A stretch of 64,000 nucleotides of DNA, taken from contig NZ_FMAF01000005.1 of the NCBI RefSeq assembly GCF_900094565.1, forward strand, positions 372,001-436,000, in the 5' to 3' direction. Made by a program: the position numbers and the translations under genes. How positions within the stretch are numbered: the first letter of the stretch is position 1; each line of letters begins with the position of its first letter. Below the pieces are notes generated by a model that did not search any database, was not told the origin of the DNA, and worked only from the letters and a program-made list of their open reading frames with translations. Positions 1-10,698 of this stretch are shown in pieces. This DNA comes from Martinezella lusitana (GTDB taxonomy: Bacteria; Pseudomonadota; Alphaproteobacteria; Rhizobiales; Rhizobiaceae).

Positions 1-1674
<1,674 letters not shown>

Positions 1675-1752
1675 ATTTTTTTGCGAAAAAGCGAAGCGGT
1701 TCAGTCGCTTCGCCAAAAGCCGACATAAATCTATTGTGAAACTTGTCTATGA

Positions 1753-1790
1753 AAACGCCGCGCGTCCCACCGGATGCGCGGCGTTTTTTT
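1753..1790 (+). terminator. Rho-independent terminator of gcvP
   Basis: A perfect 11-bp stem (1753-1763 pairing with 1776-1786) is GC-rich, has a 12-base loop and runs into seven T residues at 1784-1790. It lies 79 bases after the gcvP stop, in the right orientation for that gene. Confidence 0.9.
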
Positions 1791-1824
1791 ATGACGCGCC
1801 ATGAGGCCTTGGAAGTCAGACATT

Positions 1825-2445
1825 ATGCCGGAATGGCCGGATTTTCATTTCATCGCCGGGCGGGCGGAGCATTCCTCCTCCCAGCTGCTTCTGCTGCACG
1901 GCAGCGGCAGCGATGAGGCCGCTCTCATCCCGCTTGCGGATGCGATTGCGCCGCAGCGGCCGTACATGGCGCCGCGCGGCGCTGTCGAATGGGAAGAAGG
2001 GTTCGCCTTCTTCCGCCGCAATCCCGACCGCAGCCTGGATCATGTCGACCTCGACAGCCAGACGGATAGGCTCTGTCGGTTCATTACAACGGCGATAGAG
2101 CGAAAGCTGCTCGCGCAGCCGCCAGTTCTGCTCGGTTTCTCCAATGGCGCCATCATGGCAGCATCGATCCTTCAGCGACGGCCCGGGCTCGCATCATCAG
2201 CAATCTTGATGCGGCCTCTTTCACCGGCACCTGACGCAGAGTTCCCGTCGATGCCCGCCCTGCCGATCCTGATCATCTCAGGCGAGAACGATCAACGGCG
2301 GGAGCCTGGCGACGCGGAACTCGTGAGACAACAATTTGCAAACGCCGGCGCGGATGTCAGCGCTCTTGTGCTGCCAACCGATCATGGCCTCCATCAAGAC
2401 GAGGCCGACATCATCCGCGACTGGCTCATACGGAAAGGCATATGA
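1825..2445 (+). CDS. Alpha/beta hydrolase, phospholipase/carboxylesterase-like
   Basis: A 206-residue cytosolic alpha/beta hydrolase of the small carboxylesterase/phospholipase type. Visible marks are the early strand and oxyanion region LLLLHGSGSD, the nucleophile elbow GFSNGA, and a late histidine in TDHGLHQDE. No signal peptide is seen. An in-frame ATG at 1801 would add eight residues. I prefer 1825 because family members begin close to the first strand, but the choice is not decisive. Its stop lies one base before the ATG of the next gene, so the two are probably co-transcribed. The substrate cannot be told from sequence. Confidence 0.8.
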   Translation: MPEWPDFHFIAGRAEHSSSQLLLLHGSGSDEAALIPLADAIAPQRPYMAPRGAVEWEEGFAFFRRNPDRSLDHVDLDSQTDRLCRFITTAIERKLLAQPPVLLGFSNGAIMAASILQRRPGLASSAILMRPLSPAPDAEFPSMPALPILIISGENDQRREPGDAELVRQQFANAGADVSALVLPTDHGLHQDEADIIRDWLIRKGI

Positions 2446-2446
2446 A

Positions 2447-2713
2447 ATGAACGAGGAAAATCCCTTTGATACGGATAATCCCGACAGCTACATCGCGGCC
2501 GCCTTTGAGACCGACGATCCGTCCTCCATTGCCAGGGCATTGGGCGAAGTGGCGCGCACGCGCAATATGAGCAAGCTTGCCAAGGATGTCGGCATGAACC
2601 GCTCGGCGCTCTATCGAGCGCTGAGCGGCGAGGGAAATCCGGAATTCGCGACCATCCTGAAAGTCGTCAAGGCGCTCGGACTCAAGCTGACGCCGGTGCC
2701 GGCCGCACACTGA
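2447..2713 (+). CDS. HTH protein, addiction-module antidote-like
   Basis: An 88-residue protein with a Cro/CI-like helix-turn-helix in its second half (MSKLAKDVGMNRSALYRALS). The layout, with an N-terminal DTDNPDSYIAAAFE-type stretch and a C-terminal ILKVVKALGLKL, is that of the probable addiction-module antidote family (TIGR02684 type). In that family the toxin gene normally sits just upstream, but here the upstream gene is an alpha/beta hydrolase, one base away. It may therefore be an orphan antitoxin or a small transcription regulator. The start is the ATG directly after the hydrolase stop. Confidence 0.75.
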   Translation: MNEENPFDTDNPDSYIAAAFETDDPSSIARALGEVARTRNMSKLAKDVGMNRSALYRALSGEGNPEFATILKVVKALGLKLTPVPAAH

Positions 2714-2740
2714 GAATCCAACACGCTCTGAGGTGAAATA

Positions 2741-2763
2741 ACGACAAAATCCGCTTTAAGCGG
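2741..2763 (-). terminator. Short hairpin at the end of sufA, possible terminator
   Basis: CCGCTTTAAGCGG at 2751-2763 is self-complementary and contains the sufA stop codon. On the minus strand it is followed by ATTTTG. The stem is short and the T-run weak, so it is only a candidate end of the suf transcript. Confidence 0.35.
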
Positions 2764-3145
2764 GCTGAACGGCCTGCCGTTGCGCCGCCAGGGCGGCAAG
2801 ATCTGCAGGCTTCAATTCGACGGACTCGCCACAGCCGCAAGCAGATGTCTGGTTCGGATTGGTGAACGTAAAGCCCGAACGCAAGGTCGTGGTCTCGAAG
2901 CCCATTTCGGTGCCGAGCAGATAAAGCACGGCCGACGGCTCGACCCAGACCCTGGCGCCGTCGTGCTCGATCAGATCATCCTTGGGGTTCGGCTCACTCA
3001 CCAGGTCGATGGTATATTCCATCCCCGCGCAGCCGCCCTTCTTGATGCCGACGCGAACGCCCTTGGCATCGGATCCGGAATTCTCGACGATCGCCTTTAC
3101 GCGCGCAGCTGCGGTATCGGTCATAGTCATCACTGCAAAGCCCAT
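2756..3145 (-). CDS. sufA: A-type iron-sulfur carrier SufA
   Basis: A-type carrier (HesB/IscA/SufA family) of 129 residues that receives and hands on Fe-S clusters in the cytosol. The three family cysteines are present: one in KKGGCAGMEY and two in the C-terminal ACGCGES. The ATG at 3145 is chosen because an AAGGAG sits nine bases upstream; a TTG further out at 3166 would overlap that ribosome-binding site. It is the last gene of the suf operon, after the SufT-like gene. A small palindrome covers its stop codon. Confidence 0.92.
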   Translation of the reverse strand: MGFAVMTMTDTAAARVKAIVENSGSDAKGVRVGIKKGGCAGMEYTIDLVSEPNPKDDLIEHDGARVWVEPSAVLYLLGTEMGFETTTLRSGFTFTNPNQTSACGCGESVELKPADLAALAAQRQAVQPA

Positions 3146-3221
3146 GGGCTCATTCTCCTTCCGCAACCGGGGTCAAGATCCGGCGCTTCGAGTCTTAATG
3201 TAAAGCCGGCGGCCTAAAGCT

Positions 3222-3602
3222 TCAATACCAGCCGATGGCCACTTGCGCTTCTTCCGACATGCGGTCCGCGCTCCACGGCGGATCGAAGGTCATGCTGACG
3301 TCGACGCCGGAAACGCCTTCGACCGCGCCGACCGCGTTTTCGACCCAGCCCGGCATCTCGCCGGCAACCGGGCAACCGGGCGCGGTCAGCGTCATGACGA
3401 TCTTCACCATGCGGTCGTCTTCGATATCGATCTTGTAGATCAGACCTAGTTCGAAGATATCCGCCGGAATTTCCGGATCGTAGACAGTCTTCAGCGCGGC
3501 GATGATATCGTCGCTGAGGCGAGCCAGCTCACCCTCGGGAATGCTGGAATGCACGATCCCTTCGCGTACATCGATCTTCTGTTCGCTTTCGTCGAGTGAC
3601 AT
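3222..3602 (-). CDS. sufT: SUF-associated MIP18/DUF59 protein (SufT-like)
   Basis: A 126-residue DUF59 (MIP18-family) protein of the kind fused into or carried by SUF operons, where it helps Fe-S cluster maturation. The conserved core is visible: TVYDPEIPADIFELGLIY, then a TLTAPGCPVAGEMP loop with the family cysteine, and FDPPWSADRM near the end. The ATG at 3602 follows AAGGAGG at good spacing, and the gene begins 11 bases after the sufS stop. A longer frame runs upstream but would overlap sufS heavily and has no family similarity, so it is ignored. Confidence 0.9.
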   Translation of the reverse strand: MSLDESEQKIDVREGIVHSSIPEGELARLSDDIIAALKTVYDPEIPADIFELGLIYKIDIEDDRMVKIVMTLTAPGCPVAGEMPGWVENAVGAVEGVSGVDVSMTFDPPWSADRMSEEAQVAIGWY

Positions 3603-3613
3603 CGCTTGCCTCC

Positions 3614-4855
3614 TTAGGCGAAGAACTTGCGCGCATATTCCAGCGCATCCGCCAAAGCATCCACTTCGGCACGCGTATTGTACAAGCCGAACGATGCACG
3701 GCATGTGGAGGTGACGCCGAAGCGTTTCAAGAGCGGCTGGGCGCAATGCGTCCCCGCGCGCACCGCAACCCCCTGACGGTCGATCACCATCGACACGTCA
3801 TGGGAGTGGATACCCGCGAGTTCGAAGGAGAAGATACCACCTTTTCCGGGTGCCGTGCCGAAAACTCGCAGCGAATTGATATCCCGCAGCCGCTCTGCCG
3901 CGTAGGCTGCAAGATCGGCCTCATGTCGGGCGATCGCCTCGCGGCCGATGCTCTCCATGTAGTCGAGCGCGAAACCAAGCCCGATCGCCTGCACGATCGG
4001 CGGCGTGCCGGCTTCGAAGCGATGCGGCGGGTCGTTGTAGGTGACGTTTTCCTCGGTCACGTCGAAAATCATCTCGCCGCCGCCCTGGAAAGGCCGCATC
4101 TCGGCGAGCCTCTCCTTCTTGCCGTAGAGAACGCCGATGCCGGAAGGACCATAGAGCTTGTGGCCGGTCATGACGTACCAGTCGCAATCGATATCCTGCA
4201 CATCGACAGGCAGATGCACGGCGCCCTGCGATCCGTCGACCAGCACCGGAATGCCCCGCTCATGCGCGATGCGGCAGACTTCCTTCACCGGAACGATGGT
4301 CCCGAGCGCATTCGACATGTGGGTAATGGCGACGAGCTTGGTCCGTTCCGTCAGGCTTTTCTCGAAATCCTCGATATGAAACGCGCCTTCGTCGTCAACA
4401 GGCACCCAGATGAGTTTTGCGCCCTGTCTTTCACGAATGAAGTGCCAGGGAACGATGTTGGAGTGATGCTCCATGATGGAGACGACGATCTCGTCGCCTT
4501 CACTCAGCTTCGGCATGCCCCAGCCATAGGCGACCGTGTTGATTGCCTCGGTCGAGTTCTTCGTGAAGACGATATCGTCCACCGACGGCGCATTCAGGAA
4601 ACGGCGCACCTTTTCGCGCGCTGCCTCATAAGCTTCGGTGGCGGCATTGGAGAGGAAATGCAGGCCACGATGCACATTGGCGTATTCGCTGGAATAGGCA
4701 TGCGAGATAGCATCGATGACGATCTGCGGCTTCTGCGCCGATGCGCCATTGTCGAGATAAACAAGCGGCTTGCCATGCACCGTCTTCGCCAGGATCGGGA
4801 AATCCCGGCGAATAGCTTCGACGTCATAGGCCGTTGCAGGCATGATCTTGTCCAC
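3614..4855 (-). CDS. sufS: Cysteine desulfurase SufS
   Basis: Group II, PLP-dependent cysteine desulfurase that takes sulfur from L-cysteine for Fe-S cluster assembly on SufBCD. The family marks are all there: LVYLDNGASAQKP at the start, EHHSNIVPW, the PLP lysine in TGHKLYGPSG (K233), and the persulfide cysteine in RAGTHCAQPL (C371). The start is uncertain: TTG at 4870 abuts the sufD stop, GTG at 4855 has GGAGG eight bases upstream, and ATG at 4843 is also possible. I chose GTG from the ribosome-binding site (413 residues). No SufE or SufU partner gene is seen in the window. Confidence 0.95.
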   Translation of the reverse strand: MDKIMPATAYDVEAIRRDFPILAKTVHGKPLVYLDNGASAQKPQIVIDAISHAYSSEYANVHRGLHFLSNAATEAYEAAREKVRRFLNAPSVDDIVFTKNSTEAINTVAYGWGMPKLSEGDEIVVSIMEHHSNIVPWHFIRERQGAKLIWVPVDDEGAFHIEDFEKSLTERTKLVAITHMSNALGTIVPVKEVCRIAHERGIPVLVDGSQGAVHLPVDVQDIDCDWYVMTGHKLYGPSGIGVLYGKKERLAEMRPFQGGGEMIFDVTEENVTYNDPPHRFEAGTPPIVQAIGLGFALDYMESIGREAIARHEADLAAYAAERLRDINSLRVFGTAPGKGGIFSFELAGIHSHDVSMVIDRQGVAVRAGTHCAQPLLKRFGVTSTCRASFGLYNTRAEVDALADALEYARKFFA

Positions 4856-4870
4856 GAGCTTTGCCTCCAA

Positions 4871-6145
4871 TCAGGCGTGCTTTTCCAGCCAGGCAGAGAT
4901 AACGCCTTCCAGCGCCTCGACCAGGGCTTCGTCTTCCAGTTCCTCGACGATCTCGGCCACGAAGGCGTTGACCAGCATGGCGCGGGCCTTGTTCTCCGGA
5001 ACGCCGCGGGCCATCAGATAGAAGAGATGGTTGCGGTCGATATCGGCGACAGTGGCGCCATGGCCGCACTGCACGTCGTCAGCGAAGATTTCGAGTTCCG
5101 GCTTGACCGAAAATTCGGCATCGTCGGACATCAGCAGCGTGTTGCAGGCCATTTTGGCATCGGTCTTCTGCGCATCCGGTGCGACCCGGATCATGCCCTG
5201 GAAGACACCGCGCGCCCGGTCGAACACGACATTGCGAATGACTTCCGTCGATCCGGTGTTCGGAACGTCATGACCAAGCACCATCGTCACGTCAGTATGC
5301 GTATCGCCACCGAGCAGGTTGATGCCGCGCAGCGTCAGATCGGCGCCCTCGCCCGCTACCTTGATGTACAGCTCCTGGCGCACCAGCTTGCCGCCGGCAT
5401 TGATGACGAACAGCCTCAGCTTGGCGTCCGTGCCCAGATCGATGCGGATCTGGCCGAGATGCGTATCCTCGCTGCCCTGCTCCTGCAGGATGATCCAGGT
5501 CACTTCGGCGCGCGCGCCGATCTTGACTTCGCTCACCGAGGAGACGAGCGCGGCAGCGCCTTCGACAGCCTGGTGCCGCTCGATGACCATCGCCTTGACG
5601 TCGGCACCGAAGGAGACCGGGAGGCGGCTGTGAATCTGCCCGCCGGCATGAATGAACTGGACCTCCAGCGGCGCGTCGAGCTCGGTACCGTCAGGGAAAT
5701 CGATGACATAGCCATCGCGCACGAAGCTGGCATTGATGCGCCCGATGGCATCGTCCTTGTCGAGTGCCTCCAGACCAGCGGCGGCTGTGCCGCTGATCAG
5801 GCTATCGGCGTAGCGGCCGATCGTCAGTCCCTTGACGGCAGCCTTCTCGCTCGCCTTGCCCTGGAGAACGGAAAGCACCGAAGCCCCCTCCACAGTCGGG
5901 GCCAAAGCTTCCGCAAGACCCTTGCCGATATCGGTCGGAACCAGACGCAGCAGGTTCTTGAAATCGGTGTAATGCCAGGCCTCGATGCGACGCGTCGGCA
6001 GGCCCGCGGTCTTCAGATCATCAAGCAGGCGGTCACGAACGGCGAAAACTTCACCGTCACCCGGCAGATCGCCAAGCTGGTCGTTGTACGCCTCGATCAA
6101 CGCGGTCTCCGCTGATGTCAGGCGGTTCGTCGTCTGAATGTTCAT
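4871..6145 (-). CDS. sufD: Fe-S cluster scaffold subunit SufD
   Basis: SufD, 424 residues, forms the SufBC2D scaffold together with SufB and the ATPase SufC. It matches the beta-helix SufB/SufD family through its C-terminal part: FDRARGVFQGMIRVAPDAQKT, the conserved DDVQCGHGAT, and the LFYLMARGVPENKAR tail. The start at 6145 (MNIQTTNRL) has AAAGGA seven bases before the ATG. The gene lies 22 bases after sufC. In the family SufD lacks enzyme activity of its own and helps with iron entry. Confidence 0.95.
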   Translation of the reverse strand: MNIQTTNRLTSAETALIEAYNDQLGDLPGDGEVFAVRDRLLDDLKTAGLPTRRIEAWHYTDFKNLLRLVPTDIGKGLAEALAPTVEGASVLSVLQGKASEKAAVKGLTIGRYADSLISGTAAAGLEALDKDDAIGRINASFVRDGYVIDFPDGTELDAPLEVQFIHAGGQIHSRLPVSFGADVKAMVIERHQAVEGAAALVSSVSEVKIGARAEVTWIILQEQGSEDTHLGQIRIDLGTDAKLRLFVINAGGKLVRQELYIKVAGEGADLTLRGINLLGGDTHTDVTMVLGHDVPNTGSTEVIRNVVFDRARGVFQGMIRVAPDAQKTDAKMACNTLLMSDDAEFSVKPELEIFADDVQCGHGATVADIDRNHLFYLMARGVPENKARAMLVNAFVAEIVEELEDEALVEALEGVISAWLEKHA

Positions 6146-6167
6146 CGACGTATCCTTTCCGCCCCGA

Positions 6168-6923
6168 TCAGGCCGCAGCCCCGATGATGTCGGCATATCC
6201 ATTGGCTTCGAGTTCGTGCGCCAGTGTCTTGTCGCCGGACTTGATCACCTGGCCCTTGTAGAGGACGTGAACGGTGTCCGGAACGATGTAATCCAGCAGG
6301 CGCTGGTAATGGGTGATGACGATCACGGCGCGATCCGGAGAGCGTAGCGCGTTGACGCCATCAGCGACGATCTTCAGAGCGTCGATATCGAGGCCGGAGT
6401 CGGTCTCGTCAAGCACGCAAAGCTGCGGCTGCAGCAGCGCCATCTGCAGGATTTCGGCGCGCTTCTTCTCGCCGCCGGAGAAGCCGACGTTCAGCGGACG
6501 CTTCAGCATATCCATGTTGATCTGCAGCTTGGCCGCTGCTTCCTTGACCCGGCGGATGAAATCCGGCGTCGTCAGCTCGTCTTCGCCGCGCGCCTTGCGC
6601 TGCTCGTTGAGCGCTACCTTCAGGAACTGCATCGTGGCAACGCCAGGGATTTCGACCGGATACTGGAAGGCAAGGAAAATGCCCTTGGCGGCGCGCTCGG
6701 CAGCGTCGAGCTCAAGGATGCTCTCGCCGTTGTAGAGGATATCGCCCTCGGTGACCTCATAGTCGTCGCGGCCGGCGAGGATATAGGACAGCGTCGATTT
6801 GCCGGAGCCGTTCGGCCCCATGATGGCGGCGACTTCACCCGCCTTCACCGTCAGGTTCAGGCCATGGATGATCTCGGTGCCGTCTTCGGCGATGCGGGCA
6901 TGCAGGTTCTTGATTTCAAGCAT
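6168..6923 (-). CDS. sufC: Fe-S assembly ATPase SufC
   Basis: ABC-type ATPase of 251 residues that drives shape changes of the SufBC2D scaffold; it is soluble, not a transporter subunit. Walker A is GPNGSGKST (36-44), the ABC signature reads FSGGEKKR, and Walker B with the family's ending is CVLDETDSGLD. The ATG at 6923 is the first in frame. It lies 70 bases downstream of sufB and 22 bases before sufD, as usual in suf operons. Confidence 0.96.
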   Translation of the reverse strand: MLEIKNLHARIAEDGTEIIHGLNLTVKAGEVAAIMGPNGSGKSTLSYILAGRDDYEVTEGDILYNGESILELDAAERAAKGIFLAFQYPVEIPGVATMQFLKVALNEQRKARGEDELTTPDFIRRVKEAAAKLQINMDMLKRPLNVGFSGGEKKRAEILQMALLQPQLCVLDETDSGLDIDALKIVADGVNALRSPDRAVIVITHYQRLLDYIVPDTVHVLYKGQVIKSGDKTLAHELEANGYADIIGAAA

Positions 6924-6993
6924 TGTAGAATCCTAACGAAGGAATGAACGTAGGGCGCGGCTGGCGCGCCAAAGCTAATTTTCTATGCGGGCG

Positions 6994-8463
6994 TCAGCCG
7001 ACGCTGCCTTCGAGCGAGATGCCGATCAGCTTCTGCGCTTCGACGGCGAATTCCATCGGCAGTTCCTGCAGGACTTCCTTGACGAAGCCGTTGACGATCA
7101 GAGCGATCGCTGCTTCGGTCGGGATGCCGCGCTGCAGGCAATAGAACAGTTGGTCCTCGGAAATCTTCGACGTCGTGGCTTCGTGCTCGAACTGCGCCGT
7201 CGAGTTCTTGGCTTCGATGTAGGGCACCGTATGCGCGCCGCACTTGTCGCCGATGAGCAGCGAATCGCACTGCGTGAAGTTACGCGCGTTCGTCGCCTTG
7301 CGGTGAGCCGAGACCTGGCCGCGATAGGTGTTCTGCGAGACGCCGGCAGCGATGCCCTTCGACACGATGCGGCTCGACGTGTTCTTGCCGAGGTGGATCA
7401 TCTTGGTGCCGCTGTCGACCTGCTGATGGCCGTTGGAAACGGCGATCGAGTAGAACTCGCCGCGGCTGTCGTCACCGCGCAGAATGCAGGACGGGTACTT
7501 CCAGGTGATAGCCGAACCGGTCTCGACCTGCGTCCACGAAATCTTGGAGCGATGACCGCGGCAATCGCCACGCTTGGTGACGAAGTTGTAGATGCCGCCC
7601 TTGCCGTTCTTGTCGCCCGGATACCAGTTCTGAACCGTCGAATACTTGATCTCGGCATCATCGAGCGCGACGAGTTCGACCACGGCCGCATGCAGCTGGT
7701 TTTCGTCGCGCTGCGGCGCCGTGCAGCCTTCGAGATAGGAGACGTAGGCTCCCTCTTCGGCAATGATCAGCGTCCGCTCGAACTGGCCGGTATTCTTCTC
7801 GTTGATGCGGAAGTAGGTGGACAATTCCATCGGGCAACGAACGCCCTTCGGCACGAAGACGAAGGAGCCGTCGGTGAAGACAGCGGAATTCAGCGTCGCG
7901 TAGAAATTGTCTGATGTCGGAACGACGGTGCCGAGATATTTGCGCACGAGATCGGGATGCTCGCGGACCGCTTCCGAGATCGACATGAAGATCACGCCGG
8001 CCTTCTTCAGCTCTTCCTTGAAGGTGGTAACCACCGAAACCGAATCGAACACGGCATCGACTGCGATCCTCGACTGCTTGACGCCGGCAAGGATCTCCTG
8101 CTCGCGCAAGGGAATGCCGAGCTTCTCATAGACCTTCAAGAGTTCCGGATCGACGTCCTCAAGCGAGGTCGGGCCGGACGTGCTCTTCGGCGCAGCGTAA
8201 TAGTAGATGTCGTTGAAATCGATCTTCGGATAGTCGACGCGGGCCCAGGTGGGCTCTTCCAGGGTCAACCAGCGGCGATACGCCTCAAGACGCCATTCCA
8301 GCATCCATTCCGGCTCCCGCTTCTTGGCGGAAATAAAGCGGACAATATCCTCGGACAGGCCCTTCGGAGCCTTGTCCATTTCGATGGTAGTTTCAAAACC
8401 ATACTTATACTGGTCCACGTCGATCTGGCGAACCTGATCGACCGTTTCTTGGACTGCAGGCAT
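6994..8463 (-). CDS. sufB: Fe-S cluster scaffold subunit SufB
   Basis: SufB, 489 residues, the subunit on which the cluster is built. It shows the family's most conserved blocks: [13 protein letters not shown] in the N-terminal part, [34 protein letters not shown], and [17 protein letters not shown] near the end. The start at 8463 ([11 protein letters not shown]) has GGAG eight bases upstream. The frame stays open for a further 92 codons upstream, but those residues show no similarity and would run into the desulfurase gene. A 146-base gap separates it from the desulfurase gene upstream. Confidence 0.96.
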   Translation of the reverse strand: MPAVQETVDQVRQIDVDQYKYGFETTIEMDKAPKGLSEDIVRFISAKKREPEWMLEWRLEAYRRWLTLEEPTWARVDYPKIDFNDIYYYAAPKSTSGPTSLEDVDPELLKVYEKLGIPLREQEILAGVKQSRIAVDAVFDSVSVVTTFKEELKKAGVIFMSISEAVREHPDLVRKYLGTVVPTSDNFYATLNSAVFTDGSFVFVPKGVRCPMELSTYFRINEKNTGQFERTLIIAEEGAYVSYLEGCTAPQRDENQLHAAVVELVALDDAEIKYSTVQNWYPGDKNGKGGIYNFVTKRGDCRGHRSKISWTQVETGSAITWKYPSCILRGDDSRGEFYSIAVSNGHQQVDSGTKMIHLGKNTSSRIVSKGIAAGVSQNTYRGQVSAHRKATNARNFTQCDSLLIGDKCGAHTVPYIEAKNSTAQFEHEATTSKISEDQLFYCLQRGIPTEAAIALIVNGFVKEVLQELPMEFAVEAQKLIGISLEGSVG

Positions 8464-8609
8464 TTCGTTCTCCAATCTCGCCGGATCCAAGGTCCGGCAG
8501 CTTGTCAACGTTGCGGCAGACTTATGTCTACCCTCTATGTAGTCGGCCAAAGGGGACTTTTCAGCCCACTTGGCAAGCGGAAATTTCCGTTTCCGCAAAA
8601 TTGTGGCCG

Positions 8610-9776
8610 TCAGGCCGCGGCACCCGCCAGTTTGCGGCGGCCCACAATGCGGGCAAGGGCCGCTATGGCGCGATCTACGTCCGCTTCGGTCGTGGTGGGG
8701 CCGAGCGAAATCCGAAGCGCTCCGAGCTTCGGATCGCATCCCATGGCGACAAGCACATGGCTCTCGCCGACCTTGCCCGACGAGCAGGCAGACCCGGCCG
8801 AAATGGCGACACCTTCGAGATCGAAGGCGATCTGCCCTGTCTCGGATTTCAATCCCGGCAGCGTGAAGAAGCTGGTATTCGGCACGCGCGCTCCGCCCTT
8901 ACCGTGAATGATGATGTCGGGCGCGGCAAGCCGCATGCCTTCTTCCAGCCGATCGCGCAACGCGCCGATCCTGGCATTGCGGCCATCGAAGTCCACAAGC
9001 GCTGCCTCGGCGGCGGCACCGAAGCCGATGATGGCAAGCACGTTTTCCGTGCCGGAGCGATGCCCCTTTTCCTGGCCGCCGCCATGGATCAATGGCTTCG
9101 GCATCAGCACTTCGCCGCGCGAGATCAGCGCCCCGGCTCCTTTGGGCCCACCGATCTTGTGGGACGAGACGATCAGAAAATCCGCGCCGATCGCTTCGAC
9201 ATCGATCGCCACCCTGCCGGCTGCCTGCACGGCGTCGACAACGAATATGCCGCCTGCCGCCTGAACGAGCTTGGCCGCTTCATCGACAGGCTGAAGAATC
9301 CCTGTCTCGTTGTTGGCGAGCATGATCGCGACCATCGGCAGCCCGCTCGCCTTGTCATGCGCAGAAAGCACCGCTTCAAGGGCCGTAAGATCGATCATGC
9401 CGCCCGATGTCACCGGTATTTCGCCGATTCTTTCCTTCGGAAACCGGCCACCCTCGCGCACGGCCGGATGTTCGACGGCCGATACATAGAGATGGCTGAC
9501 GGCAAGCGGCGTCCGCCCCATGCGAAACTCCGGCGTCAACACCATATTGGCCGCCTCGGTGGCGCCGCTGGTGAAAACGACATGGGCCGGAGCAGCGCCC
9601 GTCAGGCTTGCAACCTGCCGGCGCGCGGCCTCGACGGCAGCACGTGCCGCCCTACCTTCCCCATGCACGGAATTGGGGTTGCCCTGAATATCCATCGCAC
9701 GTAGCATCGCACCCCGCGCGGCCTGGTGAAGCGGCGCGGTGGCATTCCAGTCGAGATAAAGGCGCGTTGCCGCCAT
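8610..9776 (-). CDS. Cysteine desulfurase, IscS/NifS-like (class V aminotransferase)
   Basis: Group I cysteine desulfurase of 388 residues at the head of the suf operon. It starts with [10 protein letters not shown], has the PLP lysine in [10 protein letters not shown] (K207), and the persulfide cysteine in [10 protein letters not shown] (C331). It therefore differs in class from the SufS at the end of the same operon and can supply sulfur independently, for example for tRNA thiolation or other sulfur transfer. The ATG at 9776 is preceded by AGGAAG. The promoter and the likely iron operator lie in the 233 bases between it and the divergent hydrolase gene. Confidence 0.93.
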   Translation of the reverse strand: MAATRLYLDWNATAPLHQAARGAMLRAMDIQGNPNSVHGEGRAARAAVEAARRQVASLTGAAPAHVVFTSGATEAANMVLTPEFRMGRTPLAVSHLYVSAVEHPAVREGGRFPKERIGEIPVTSGGMIDLTALEAVLSAHDKASGLPMVAIMLANNETGILQPVDEAAKLVQAAGGIFVVDAVQAAGRVAIDVEAIGADFLIVSSHKIGGPKGAGALISRGEVLMPKPLIHGGGQEKGHRSGTENVLAIIGFGAAAEAALVDFDGRNARIGALRDRLEEGMRLAAPDIIIHGKGGARVPNTSFFTLPGLKSETGQIAFDLEGVAISAGSACSSGKVGESHVLVAMGCDPKLGALRISLGPTTTEADVDRAIAALARIVGRRKLAGAAA

Positions 9777-9923
9777 GATCTTCTTCCTGCCTGACGTTGC
9801 TTTGCTGCGTCCGGCTCATTTTCCTTGAAATTTCAGCCGGGCATGCCTTATGACACGTTCCATAAATCGTTGCACACACAACGCGCGGAACACCGCATCA
9901 AGTTTCGAATTGTTCTAAACTGC

Positions 9924-9952
9924 GTTCTAGAAAAGATGAGCGCATTCGTCAA
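9924..9952 (-). promoter_or_regulatory. Promoter of the desulfurase-suf operon
   Basis: On the minus strand TTGACG (9952-9947) and TAGAAC (9929-9924) are separated by exactly 17 bases, a good sigma-70 type pair about 150 bases before the first gene. A second TAGAAC lies at 9917-9912, so the -10 element is part of a 12-base-spaced direct repeat that could be a binding site. The start of transcription would be near 9917. Confidence 0.6.
9937..9951. promoter_or_regulatory. Candidate iron-responsive operator (RirA-type, TGA-N9-TCA)
   Basis: TGA-GCGCATTCG-TCA fits the TGA-N9-TCA core reported for the rhizobial iron-responsive operator bound by RirA. It lies between the -35 and -10 of the suf promoter and overlaps the -35 by five bases, where a bound repressor would block RNA polymerase. 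A six-base core occurs by chance about once in 4 kb, so the position is the main argument. Confidence 0.5.
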
Positions 9953-10009
9953 GTCAACTTGCTGCGTGCCGTCGGGTTTGAACGCAGAAAAAGAAGAGCC
10001 GGAGTATCG

Positions 10010-10687
10010 ATGCCCGAAGTTATTTTCAACGGCCCCGCAGGCCGCCTTGAAGGCCGCTATCAGCCCTCTAAGGAAAAAAGCGCCCCGATCGCAATTATTC
10101 TCCATCCGCACCCGCAGTTTGGCGGCACCATGAACAATCAGGTGGTCTACCAGCTCTTCTATATGTTCCAGAAGCGCGGTTTCACGACCCTCCGATTCAA
10201 CTTCCGCGGCATCGGCCGCAGTCAGGGCGAATTCGATCACGGCGCCGGCGAGCTTTCCGATGCCGCATCGGCGCTCGACTGGGTCCAGAGCCTCCATCCC
10301 GATTCCAAAAGCTGCTGGGTTGCCGGCTATTCCTTCGGCGCCTGGATCGGCATGCAGCTGCTGATGCGCCGTCCTGAAATCGAAGGTTTCATGTCGATCG
10401 CGCCGCAGCCGAATATCTACGATTTCTCCTTCCTCGCTCCCTGCCCCTCGTCCGGCCTGATCATCAACGGCGATGCGGACAAGGTCGCTCCGGAAAAGGA
10501 CGTCAACGGCCTCGTGGAGAAGCTGAAGACGCAGAAGGGCATCCTGATCACGCACAAGATCGTGCCGGGCGCCAATCACTTCTTCAACGGCCAGGTCGAC
10601 ACGCTTCTGGGCGAATGCGAAGATTATCTCGATCGTCGCCTGAACGGCGAGCTGGTGCCGGAACCGGCCGCCAAGCGCATCCGGTAA
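10010..10687 (+). CDS. Alpha/beta hydrolase of unknown substrate
   Basis: A 225-residue alpha/beta hydrolase of the family often annotated as alpha/beta superfamily hydrolase (dienelactone-hydrolase-like). Visible are ILHPHPQFGGTMNN near the N-terminus, the FNFRGIGRSQGEFD loop, the nucleophile elbow GYSFGAW, an aspartate in INGDADKVAP, and the late histidine in GANHFFNG, so the catalytic triad is complete. The start at 10010 has GGAG six bases upstream. It is transcribed divergently from the suf operon and faces an acetyltransferase gene at its 3' end, 11 bases away. Confidence 0.85.
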   Translation: MPEVIFNGPAGRLEGRYQPSKEKSAPIAIILHPHPQFGGTMNNQVVYQLFYMFQKRGFTTLRFNFRGIGRSQGEFDHGAGELSDAASALDWVQSLHPDSKSCWVAGYSFGAWIGMQLLMRRPEIEGFMSIAPQPNIYDFSFLAPCPSSGLIINGDADKVAPEKDVNGLVEKLKTQKGILITHKIVPGANHFFNGQVDTLLGECEDYLDRRLNGELVPEPAAKRIR

Positions 10688-10698
10688 GAGAAACGCCT

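Noticed and set aside
3596..6115. Very long open frame (839 codons) on the plus strand
   Set aside because: It lies antisense to sufS and sufD, which have full family motifs; GC-rich codon bias keeps the opposite strand open.
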